Below, piece by piece: positions 20,391-27,110 of a DNA stretch of 27,110 nucleotides. The stretch comes from a virus. The notes under the pieces were generated by a model. That model was not told the origin of the DNA, did no database searches, and was given only the letters and a program-made list of their open reading frames with translations. The translations under genes and the position numbers were made by a program. Positions within the stretch are counted from its first letter, which is position 1, and each line of letters starts with the position of its first letter. The DNA lies in IMG/VR virus record IMGVR_UViG_3300046723_000126, positions 1 through 27,110 of that record. One strand, given 5' to 3'.

Positions 20391-20783
20391 CTACCCTCCT
20401 TCAGTTAACAACGTCGCGTCTTTCACGTCGTCGGGAATCGTCGTCGCGGCCACGCGATACCACTGCGCCATCGGCAACGGCTCGCCGCCGCAGTGCTCGA
20501 TGAACCGCGCCACGGCCGGCGTCACGGCCGGCGTGACGAACGGCATCACGGCCGTCAGTTTCTCGGCCGCCAACCGCCACACTTCGCGCGAATGGCGCAC
20601 GCCCGGATCGACCCACAGCCCTTCGTGATGGCGCAAGTCGAAGACCGATCCGCACGCGACAATCTTGTCGCCATGCTCGACGACCCAGACCTGCGCCCCG
20701 GCCGGGAGGTGCGGCCAGATCGTTTCCATCTCCGTGCCGGTCAGGCGCGGCCATTCGTCGGCGGGCAACCAGCGGGCCATCAT
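20391..20783 (-). CDS. GNAT-acetyltransferase-like phage protein
   Basis: 130 residues. ATG 20783 overlaps the preceding stop (ATGA); ATG 20780 is also possible. The pattern VWVVEHGDKIVACGSVFDLRHHEGLWVDPGVRHSREVWRLAAEKL resembles a GNAT fold: two strands, then the turn-helix that normally binds acetyl-CoA. The canonical Q/RxxGxG/A loop is not clear, so the enzyme may be degenerate or structural. A 12-bp tandem repeat (near 20512-20536) encodes VTPAVTPAV. Proteins of this type are found in podovirus tail operons, where their job is not well defined. Confidence 0.6.
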   Translation of the reverse strand: MMARWLPADEWPRLTGTEMETIWPHLPAGAQVWVVEHGDKIVACGSVFDLRHHEGLWVDPGVRHSREVWRLAAEKLTAVMPFVTPAVTPAVARFIEHCGGEPLPMAQWYRVAATTIPDDVKDATLLTEGG

Positions 20784-21349
20784 GTGAGCCGCACCTGGTA
20801 GGACACCGAGAGGCCGATGGACACCGTATGCCCTGCCGTCCAGCTCGTGCCGTCCGCCTTGCGAATGTAGATCGCCACAGGCGTCGCGGCTGGCAGCACG
20901 GACGCTAGGCCGAGCACCCAGTTCGCAGAGTTATCCGTCACTAGGCATGGGAAGTCCTGCTTCTCGACCGGCGTATATTTGCCAAAGGCAATCGGCGGGA
21001 ACAGCACCGTCAGATACGCCGACAGCGACGTGACCGTCGAACTGATGATGTCGAGGTTCACGAAGAGCGTGTCCCCGACAAAGCGATACGTGAAGTTCTC
21101 GATTTGGAGCGCCGTCGGCGTCCATCCCCCGACTGACGAGTTGTCAAACATCGTCGCGTCATAGGCGACCTGATTGGACTGGCCCTGAATGTTCGTCCAC
21201 TGCGTGAGCGACCGCACCCAGCCCTGCCAGAGTTGCCCGAGAATCGCCTGGAAGCCCGGCGTGTTCTCGTTCCCTTGCGCGTCGGTGACGACATTCGCCC
21301 GGATGGGCGGGTCGCTCATGCCCGACGTGAACGGGAGGTTCGTGCTCAT
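20780..21349 (-). CDS. Virion-type beta-rich protein
   Basis: 189 residues, ATGA-coupled to the gp10-like gene. The N-terminus contains NTPGFQAILGQLWQGWVRSLTQW, a helix resembling the trimerising start of phage fibre or needle proteins. The rest is beta-rich (IENFTYRFVGDTLFVNLDIISSTV, then YLTVLFPPIAFG and HTVSIGLSVSYQVRL). In P22 the gene after gp10 encodes the tail needle (gp26), but this protein is not obviously coiled coil, so homology is not claimed. Likely a tail or head-decoration component. Confidence 0.6.
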   Translation of the reverse strand: MSTNLPFTSGMSDPPIRANVVTDAQGNENTPGFQAILGQLWQGWVRSLTQWTNIQGQSNQVAYDATMFDNSSVGGWTPTALQIENFTYRFVGDTLFVNLDIISSTVTSLSAYLTVLFPPIAFGKYTPVEKQDFPCLVTDNSANWVLGLASVLPAATPVAIYIRKADGTSWTAGHTVSIGLSVSYQVRLT

Positions 21350-22785
21350 GACGTGCCCTCTTCGAGATCCACATAGGCATTGATGAGCCGCCAGGGGATC
21401 GGGTCCGTCGCCACGAGTTGATAGACGCGATTGCGCGCCCGTCCGAGCTTGCGCCAGATGATCCGCGTCGAGAAGTCCCCTTGCGCGCCAGCCGAGCGCC
21501 AGTGCTCATTGCCCCACGTCTGGCCGCCGTCATTCGACCACTGGAGCATCGCTTGTGGCGTCTGCCCTTGGCCGGTCGCCGTGCCGAGTCCGGGCTGGAT
21601 GTCGAGATTGAGGTATGCGTGAAACAGCCACTTGTTCTCGTCTGAGAGCACCGGCGCGATGCGAAGCCGGCGCAGCGGCATGTTCCCCACATCGAGCGGC
21701 AGATCGACGGAACTCTGATAGACCGCTCCCGTCACGCGGTCCCCGACGTAATGCACGCCGCTGGCAAACGTGGACGTATGCGTCCGAGATGACTCGTAGG
21801 CCATGGTGTCGGCATTCCAATAGCCGCGCTCATGCCACACATTCGTCAGCACGTCCCAGACCCACGTCGCGCCGGCCGTGGGGAAGTTCAGCACGTAGAA
21901 CGTGTGACCCTGCTCCTGATAGGCATAGGCCACGGCATCACTAATCGTGGCGTAGCTTTGAATCTTCCGCTCGACGTAGTGGTTCGAGATCCGCTGCGGC
22001 AGATAGTTCGTCGCGCGCCAGATAATCGCCTGCCCCGACTCGTTCGCGCCGAGCCACATCAGGCCATCCGCACAGATGCAGAGCGAGTAGATAGCCGAGA
22101 TGCCCATGTGAAACAGCGAGTTGGGCACCATCTGAAACGGTTGCGGCGAGGTGCCGGCGTCATACCAGGCTTCGCCCGTCTTGGCGCCCAAGAGCCAAAT
22201 CTGGCTATTGAAGACGGCCATCGCCTGCCAGGGGTCGCCCGCGGCACTGCGCTTGACGACATTGCCCGCATCCCATGTCATCCCGTCCAGGATATTGCTC
22301 ATGCCGAGCGCGCCGGTCGCCGCATTGAGCGCCAGAAAGCGATTGGACAAATATCCGCAGGTCTGCGAGGACAGGCTCACCGTGCCGGTAATAAGTCCCG
22401 TCGTCAGGTCCACAATCGTCGCCACGCCGCCCGACAGGTTCATCAACTGCAGGCCGGTCGCCCCGGACGAGGTGAAGGTGGATGGCCCGGTGTTGCCGGT
22501 GACGAGCCCTCGCGCCGTCGTGCCCTGATAGAGCGTGGCACCACTGACAATCCAGATGTAAGACGTCGCGGTGCCGCCGGCATAGACGTTTTCCTGCACC
22601 ATGCCGCGCACCGGGAAATCGGCCAACGTAAAGAGGAGTTGCACGCCTGGTGTCGGATAGAGCGCCGCCTGGGTCTTGGCTCCGGCCGATTCCAGCACTT
22701 CGGGATACCAGTTGACGGTCCGCTCCGCATCGGCCGTGATGGCCTGCGACCGATACGACGGGCCGACAAACACCTGTTGAATCAT
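21346..22785 (-). CDS. P22 gp10-like packaged-DNA stabilization protein
   Basis: 479 residues from ATG 22785, which overlaps the upstream stop (ATGA); P22 gp10 is of similar length (472). The family opening is present: QQVFVGPSYRSQAITADAERTVNWYPEVLE, then ALYPTPGVQLLFTL. It continues with beta-propeller-like repeats, including SNRFLALNAATGALGMSNILDG and GTSPQPFQMVPNSLFHMGISA. In P22 gp10 binds below gp4 and plugs the portal channel so that packaged DNA does not leak. It directly follows the gp4-like gene, the same order as in P22, which strengthens both calls. Confidence 0.87.
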   Translation of the reverse strand: MIQQVFVGPSYRSQAITADAERTVNWYPEVLESAGAKTQAALYPTPGVQLLFTLADFPVRGMVQENVYAGGTATSYIWIVSGATLYQGTTARGLVTGNTGPSTFTSSGATGLQLMNLSGGVATIVDLTTGLITGTVSLSSQTCGYLSNRFLALNAATGALGMSNILDGMTWDAGNVVKRSAAGDPWQAMAVFNSQIWLLGAKTGEAWYDAGTSPQPFQMVPNSLFHMGISAIYSLCICADGLMWLGANESGQAIIWRATNYLPQRISNHYVERKIQSYATISDAVAYAYQEQGHTFYVLNFPTAGATWVWDVLTNVWHERGYWNADTMAYESSRTHTSTFASGVHYVGDRVTGAVYQSSVDLPLDVGNMPLRRLRIAPVLSDENKWLFHAYLNLDIQPGLGTATGQGQTPQAMLQWSNDGGQTWGNEHWRSAGAQGDFSTRIIWRKLGRARNRVYQLVATDPIPWRLINAYVDLEEGTS

Positions 22786-23531
22786 TGTCCGGTGTTCGTC
22801 CACGCGTTGTACGTGGAGAAGCGGTTGAAGTGGTCGAGATACATCTCGTCCAGCGACAGCACCGACAACTTGAGATTCTGCGTCTTGAGCTCAGCGAAGG
22901 CGGCATTGGCAATGCCGATGACGCTGTTGGGCGGCTCCTTGCCGAACTCCGCCGCCAAGTCCACGGCGAGGCTGTAGCGCAGCGCGCGCGCGTAGGCCGG
23001 CGCCAACGTCACTGGCGTCGTTAAATCGGCAAACTGCGCCAAGGCATCGGGTGTGTAGATGGCGATGGTATTGGCGGCGGTATTGGGCGTCGGCCAGAGA
23101 AACAACGTGCCCGTGGGCATCGTCGGGTTGTAATAGAACTCCGTCGGGTAGATGCTCGTCAGCGCCTTGATGCCAATCGCGGCGTAGTCGTCATCGGTGA
23201 GGGGCGTCAGCGGAATCTCAATCGCGGGCGTGGCCGTGTTGAGGACCAAGCCCGCATTGACGATCTCGGTCGGACGGTCCGTGTAGCCATCGGCCATCGT
23301 GACGCCAGTCGGCCCGATGGCGTAGGTCGAGACGTTGGCCGTCGGCGTGAAGACGTGCCGGCCAATCGTCAGGATGGTCAGTTGCTGCGTGGCCCAGCCA
23401 TCGACGAGCTGGTTGAGCGTGTCGAATGCTTCCGACTCATCAGCGGCCGGCGCAGTCTCGCCCTGCGCCAGCGCCCCAATGAGGCGCAGCGACGAGGCAA
23501 TCAGCGACCGGCCGGTGAGCGTGACCGACAT
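22782..23531 (-). CDS. P22 gp4-like tail accessory/head-tail adaptor
   Basis: 249 residues, longer than P22 gp4 (166), with extra sequence mainly C-terminal. The N-terminal half has the family look: LIASSLRLIGALAQGETAPAADESEAFDTLNQLVDGWATQQL. Later come the FYYNPTMPTGTLFLWPTPN segment and the helical LPLDVGN-like end. This family joins the portal ring to the gp10 plug after DNA packaging. It begins just after the stop of the 111-residue gene upstream and is followed by the gp10-like gene. Confidence 0.83.
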   Translation of the reverse strand: MSVTLTGRSLIASSLRLIGALAQGETAPAADESEAFDTLNQLVDGWATQQLTILTIGRHVFTPTANVSTYAIGPTGVTMADGYTDRPTEIVNAGLVLNTATPAIEIPLTPLTDDDYAAIGIKALTSIYPTEFYYNPTMPTGTLFLWPTPNTAANTIAIYTPDALAQFADLTTPVTLAPAYARALRYSLAVDLAAEFGKEPPNSVIGIANAAFAELKTQNLKLSVLSLDEMYLDHFNRFSTYNAWTNTGQ

Positions 23532-23867
23532 TTACGCCTCGAGCACCGCGACGGGATTCGGCTTGCGTCCGCGCTTCTTCGGCACGGCGCCGGGTTCACT
23601 CACGGCCGCCGCCGGCGCCTCGCGCTCGAACTGCGTGGGCGATTCGACCCAGCCGGCGCCGAGCGCCTGCCACGCCTCGAAGGACGCGACCGTGCGCGCG
23701 GTGATCGGCGTGTGCTCGTCCGGGTCGGGCACGTTCTTGTAGACCGTTTTCGGATACGCCTGATAGCGGTAGCTGTATTTCGGCGCCGAGACGTGCGTAG
23801 GCGGCTCAGGAATGCCGATCTTGATGGGCTTGCCGTCGTCGGTCTGTCCGATGATCATCTCAGCCAT
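23532..23867 (-). CDS. Hypothetical virion-operon protein
   Basis: 111 residues from ATG 23867, preceded by an ideal GGAGGA ribosome site; a longer in-frame start exists, but this ATG overlaps the upstream TAA (TAATG). It begins MAEMIIGQTDDGKPIKIGIPEPP, has KYSYRYQAYPKTVYKNVPDPDE, and ends basic (PKKRGRKPNPVAVLEA), like an AT-hook (RGRKP). The order fits small proteins found between the coat and head-tail adaptor genes. Family not recognised. Confidence 0.6.
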   Translation of the reverse strand: MAEMIIGQTDDGKPIKIGIPEPPTHVSAPKYSYRYQAYPKTVYKNVPDPDEHTPITARTVASFEAWQALGAGWVESPTQFEREAPAAAVSEPGAVPKKRGRKPNPVAVLEA

Positions 23868-24097
23868 TACTGTCCTCCGGCCGTGTGCTTCACGGTCTCT
23901 TGAGAGACGAGATAATTCCACATGCGATCCACTTTGTCCTGCATCGCATCAATCCGCTGATTGTTGCGGCCATAGACCTGCCAGCGCACCCATCCGTAGG
24001 TCTGCCAGACGGCCACCAGCAGGGCGACGGCAGCCAAGACGCCGAGAAAGCCCTGCATAAACGGCCGACGAACCAGGGTGTGCAGTCGTGTGAGCAT
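23867..24097 (-). CDS. Small single-pass membrane protein
   Basis: 76 residues. A basic N-terminus (MLTRLHTLVRRPF) precedes one transmembrane helix (GFLGVLAAVALLVAVWQTYGW), then a short amphipathic helix (RIDAMQDKVDRMWNYLVSQ). It starts 3 bases after the large exported protein's stop and couples to the next gene by TAATG. A membrane protein inside a head/tail operon is uncommon. It may partner the two exported proteins just upstream. Confidence 0.6.
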   Translation of the reverse strand: MLTRLHTLVRRPFMQGFLGVLAAVALLVAVWQTYGWVRWQVYGRNNQRIDAMQDKVDRMWNYLVSQETVKHTAGGQ

Positions 24098-24100
24098 GGT

Positions 24101-26311
24101 CTAGGATACCCTGCGCGTCAATCGTCCCCAGCCGGCCAGACTGAGAAGATAAATCAGCCCCATTGAGCCGATCGTCTCCGATGGCACTGGCGCGGGCATC
24201 GAGGTCGCCACTGAAAAGACATGGATGATCGGCGCGCGACTAAACGGACCAATCGTGGTGTCATCCACGAAAGGCGCGGCGACATAGAGTTTGTTCGTGG
24301 CCGAATCAAAGTAGACGCCACTAATGTAGTCTGGGAAGGTTGAGCTATTTTCCGGGGCAAAGGCCATCGTCGCGTCGATGTTGTGAAGATAAATGAGGTT
24401 GTCCGGGTCGAGGGAATATTCTGGATTCCCGCTGGTCGGCGCGGCAAGCACGTCGGCTGTCGAATACATCGCTAACGCGGGTTCACGATGATTCGTGACG
24501 GGTCCAGTGTTCCCCACGCCGGAATCGACGTTGTGAAGCGTGCAAAATTGCGGCCCGTGACAAGGGGTCATGATCCCTGACGCAATAGTGGCCCCTTCGT
24601 CGCTCGTGCCGGGAACCTTGGCGTCAGTAATCGTATCGACCGTGGCCAACCCTGTTCCTGGCACGGTCATACTGACGAGCGAGTTGGCCGTGCTATTCCC
24701 GCTAATGCCCGTGACCACATCATTCGCCGTCGTCGTGACGACGCTGGAACCGTTGGTCGCCAAATGCACCGTAATAATGTTCCCGGATGTCGTCACGCTA
24801 AAACCCGCGCTCGACGTGCCTGGATTCAAGAACTTCACTCCCACCGCATTCGCCACAACGTTCGTATAAAAGGCGGGTTTCACGCAGAACGCGATCTCGG
24901 AGTCGATATTTCCGGTATTGGTCTGCGCGCAAGATTCTAGCGCATTGCGCTGGAAGATCAGCGTCGGGCCGGTGCCCTTCTCTTGATAGGTGAATCCCGC
25001 ATTCGTCTTATACCAGGTATGACCCACCGAGAGCGTCATCGCCACGATGACGGCGGACTTCGGCGAGGTATTCACCCACGCCGTCCCGTTGTCTTTATCG
25101 AGGGAACTCCATCCCCCTACGCCTCCATACAAGTCAGGATCGGGGGCATCAGTGCCGCCGACATCCTCATATAAATAATTGCCCTGTGTCGCGTCGGTGG
25201 TCCGTCGAAAGGTGATATTCGGTCCGCTGATGATGGCTCCCGCATCGGTGAGATTCCCGTCGAGATGGTAGAACGCGAGGGCTTCTGTGGGAGACTGCAG
25301 GTCTGTCGTGCGATAGGGCGCCGTCCCGCGTGTTGAGCCATAGCCCTGGGGCGTGGATGCGGTCGGCCAGGTGAGTCCCGAAAAGAAGCTTGGGCCTTTA
25401 TTGAAGGTGTTTTGCTGCCACGCCGCATTGGCTCCGCCGATGCCCATGCTGCCATCTGGCTGGTCCCACAGGTCCATCCCGCGCATGCCGCCGCAGGTCT
25501 GACCTCCTGTTCCCCCGACGCCGTAGGTGCCAGCACAGGTCCGCCAATGGTAGGCCGTGGTGCTGCCAGTGCCGACAAGGTCGGCCATCGCGAGATTCGT
25601 GTCGGGTGAGTAGTTGGTGTAGCCCTGTCCGTAGGTCGCAAACAGGCAGCAATGGCCCGAACCATCATCGTGCCAATAAGCGCCGACGACAATATAATTG
25701 CTGCCCCCGCCTAAATCGCCAATGGCAATGTTTGTCGCGCCGAGTGTGCAGGGTGGGGTGCCTCCAGGCTGGTTCCCCCACGGCGTCGTACTCAGACAGG
25801 TCGTCGTGCCGAGTTGCCCATGCCACATGTCGTAGGAGTTGCCGCCGCCATCCAGTCCCCAATTCTTGATGAATGTCCCATGCGGGGCGCTCGGCCACGA
25901 TTTGTTGTAGCCGCTGCCAGGATCAGCATATTCGTAGACCGCGCCAGGGCCTGGATCAGTTGGCCCGAAATTACCGTGTTCATAGGCTTGTATGAGCATC
26001 ACATGCACCACGCCGCTGACTTTACGGAAGGCGACGGGCTGCGTATCCGTCCCAATGTTGGGTGCCGTGCCGGTATTCGGCACGAGGAAATCGCCGAGCC
26101 ATGTCAGGTCGGACTGCGTGAACGTCGCGCCGCCCCCACCGCCTCCCGTAGGCCGAAGACTGATCGACATCCGCACTTGCGGCACGTTCGCCTCGCGTGG
26201 TGACGCGATGAGTGGCTGAGGCGCATGCGCCAAGCCAGGGACAGAGGCGACGGAGGCACACAGATTCACGCCCAGAAGCAGCGCCAGCGCGATCAAGGCG
26301 ACGCGTGTCAT
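24101..26311 (-). CDS. Large exported protein with sorting-like C-terminus
   Basis: 736 residues from ATG 26311, which overlaps the preceding stop (ATGA). The first 30 residues (MTRVALIALALLLGVNLCAS and on to GLAHA) form a Sec signal peptide. The body is Gly/Thr/Asn-rich and beta-like, with a poly-Gly linker (PTGGGGGGATF) and segments such as SGVYFDSATNKLYVAAPF. The last 32 residues read PAPVPSETIGSMG, a hydrophobic stretch and LTRR: proline motif, membrane helix and basic tail, resembling PEP-CTERM or IPTL-CTERM sorting signals without the exact motif. No enzyme family recognised. Surface exposure of the infected host or decoration of the virion are both possible. Confidence 0.72.
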   Translation of the reverse strand: MTRVALIALALLLGVNLCASVASVPGLAHAPQPLIASPREANVPQVRMSISLRPTGGGGGGATFTQSDLTWLGDFLVPNTGTAPNIGTDTQPVAFRKVSGVVHVMLIQAYEHGNFGPTDPGPGAVYEYADPGSGYNKSWPSAPHGTFIKNWGLDGGGNSYDMWHGQLGTTTCLSTTPWGNQPGGTPPCTLGATNIAIGDLGGGSNYIVVGAYWHDDGSGHCCLFATYGQGYTNYSPDTNLAMADLVGTGSTTAYHWRTCAGTYGVGGTGGQTCGGMRGMDLWDQPDGSMGIGGANAAWQQNTFNKGPSFFSGLTWPTASTPQGYGSTRGTAPYRTTDLQSPTEALAFYHLDGNLTDAGAIISGPNITFRRTTDATQGNYLYEDVGGTDAPDPDLYGGVGGWSSLDKDNGTAWVNTSPKSAVIVAMTLSVGHTWYKTNAGFTYQEKGTGPTLIFQRNALESCAQTNTGNIDSEIAFCVKPAFYTNVVANAVGVKFLNPGTSSAGFSVTTSGNIITVHLATNGSSVVTTTANDVVTGISGNSTANSLVSMTVPGTGLATVDTITDAKVPGTSDEGATIASGIMTPCHGPQFCTLHNVDSGVGNTGPVTNHREPALAMYSTADVLAAPTSGNPEYSLDPDNLIYLHNIDATMAFAPENSSTFPDYISGVYFDSATNKLYVAAPFVDDTTIGPFSRAPIIHVFSVATSMPAPVPSETIGSMGLIYLLSLAGWGRLTRRVS

Positions 26312-27003
26312 TGAGGCGACCGGCAGCAGCGAATCGGCGCATTGATGATGGCCGCAGGAAAAGTCGTCCCAGCACTCAGATCGCCGCCGCTCCACGTATT
26401 CAGGCCGAGAGCATCCCCGCTGCCGTTACTGTAGACGTTGATGCCGGGTTGCCCGGACGAATACGTGCTGTCGCTATGTGTCGCGAGCGTGGAGCCGTTG
26501 ATCTTGAACGTCAAGACACCCGCGTTGTCTTCCAAATACAGCACGTCGCCATCAGCCGCCGTGTGCGATCCGCTGGCAAGCGAGTTATACGAGATGCCCG
26601 TATCTTGCCGATAGAGCGCCCACGTGCTGCCCACCGAATCAACAAAGACCACATACCCCGTGAAGAGCGCGAGGGAGGCCCCGCTCATCTCGACGCCGAC
26701 GCCGCACTGCTGGCTGCCATAGGGCGGCGTGCCGCCGACGGTGTTACACGTCACTTGACTGAACTGATTCGCGCTAAAGGTGTTGGTGGACGGATTCCAC
26801 CATGCCACAGCCTGCGGGTTGATGCTGGCGTTTTTCTGCGTGGCGGAGTTGCTCTTAATGCCGAACTCCGTCTCGGGATCGATCCAGTTCGTGCCGAGCG
26901 TCGTGTTATCGGCGCGCGTGAAGTTATCCGAGGCCGTCGTGAACATCGGCGGGGCCGGCAATAGCCCAATCGCGAGCAGACCCGCCGCGAGAAGTTGACG
27001 CAT
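26308..27003 (-). CDS. Exported LamG/concanavalin-like protein
   Basis: 231 residues with a signal peptide (MRQLLAAGLLAIGLLPAPP). The mature part begins SDNFTRADNTTLGTNW, the typical entry strand of concanavalin-A-like (LamG) sandwich domains. It continues with alternating strands (YVVFVDSVGSTWALYRQD, DVLYLEDNAGVLTFKINGSTLA, PGINVYSNGSGDALGLNTWSGGD). A carbohydrate-binding role is suggested by the fold but not proven. Two cysteine pairs would suit the periplasm. It is TAATG-coupled to the partial gene upstream and ATGA-coupled to the large exported protein. Confidence 0.72.
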   Translation of the reverse strand: MRQLLAAGLLAIGLLPAPPMFTTASDNFTRADNTTLGTNWIDPETEFGIKSNSATQKNASINPQAVAWWNPSTNTFSANQFSQVTCNTVGGTPPYGSQQCGVGVEMSGASLALFTGYVVFVDSVGSTWALYRQDTGISYNSLASGSHTAADGDVLYLEDNAGVLTFKINGSTLATHSDSTYSSGQPGINVYSNGSGDALGLNTWSGGDLSAGTTFPAAIINAPIRCCRSPQ

Positions 27004-27110
27004 TAGCCGCCGCCAATCGGCTTACTCGCCACGGGCATCACGGTGAAGTTCAACAGATGCGTTGTGCCAAACGTGGAGGCGCCCGTCGTCTGGTCGAGCT
27101 TCCACTGCAG
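27003..27110 (-). CDS. Hypothetical protein, 3' end only
   Basis: The minus strand is open from the window edge to TAA at 27005-27003, giving 35 C-terminal residues that end FTVMPVASKPIGGG. Its stop overlaps the next ATG by one base. It shows that the virion operon continues beyond the window. Too short to identify. Confidence 0.5.
   Translation of the reverse strand: MQWKLDQTTGASTFGTTHLLNFTVMPVASKPIGGG

Noticed and set aside
1-27110. CRISPR arrays, insertion sequences, integrase or attachment sites
   Set aside because: No regularly spaced repeats, transposase or recombinase motifs, or long terminal repeats were seen. The repeats present are short and local.

Overview
The window looks like part of a tailed-bacteriophage genome (free phage, prophage or metagenomic contig) of fairly high GC content. 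Genes are tightly packed, with 1-4 bp ATGA/TGATG/TAATG overlaps, and lie in two convergent blocks that meet near position 13,090. The right-hand block has relatives of the P22 tail-machine proteins gp4 and gp10, a DNA-transfer-type protein and large Ala/Gln-rich internal-virion-type proteins, and no tape-measure protein. This points to a podovirus-like (short-tailed) virion. Portal, coat and terminase genes are not in the window; the minus-strand operon enters from beyond position 27,110. No integrase, repressor, tRNA or CRISPR array was recognised. A protein with a textbook PEP-CTERM sorting tail suggests a Gram-negative, exosortase-bearing environmental host.

Plus strand, 1-8.2 kb, is the DNA-metabolism block: an ERF single-strand annealing protein, a YqaJ/lambda-type exonuclease, a VRR-NUC-like nuclease, a NinB-like protein, an HNH nuclease, a winged-helix protein and several small zinc-ribbon or membrane proteins, then a SNF2-like helicase overlapping a DNA methyltransferase. 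Embedded in it are the PEP-CTERM gene (4399-5031) and a roughly 420-nt stretch (5013-5435) with no convincing protein. That stretch is headed by a near-consensus sigma70-type promoter and begins with a strong hairpin, so it is a candidate noncoding RNA.

Plus strand, 8.2-13.1 kb, is an accessory block: a duplicated ribosome-binding/start segment, a coiled-coil protein, a run of unknown proteins (one repeat-rich and propeller-like, one TIM-barrel-hydrolase-like), a two-helix membrane protein, and a lower-GC stretch in which a basic CxxC protein changes reading frame at its 5' end.

Minus strand, 27.1 to 13.1 kb, read right to left, is the virion and lysis operon: two exported proteins (one with a sorting-like C-terminus), a membrane protein, gp4-like and gp10-like tail adaptors, a GNAT-like protein, an Ala/Gln-rich protein that appears to start at an ATA codon, three large internal/ejection-type proteins, a tail-collar fibre, and a lysis cassette with a GH108 muramidase flanked by small membrane proteins.
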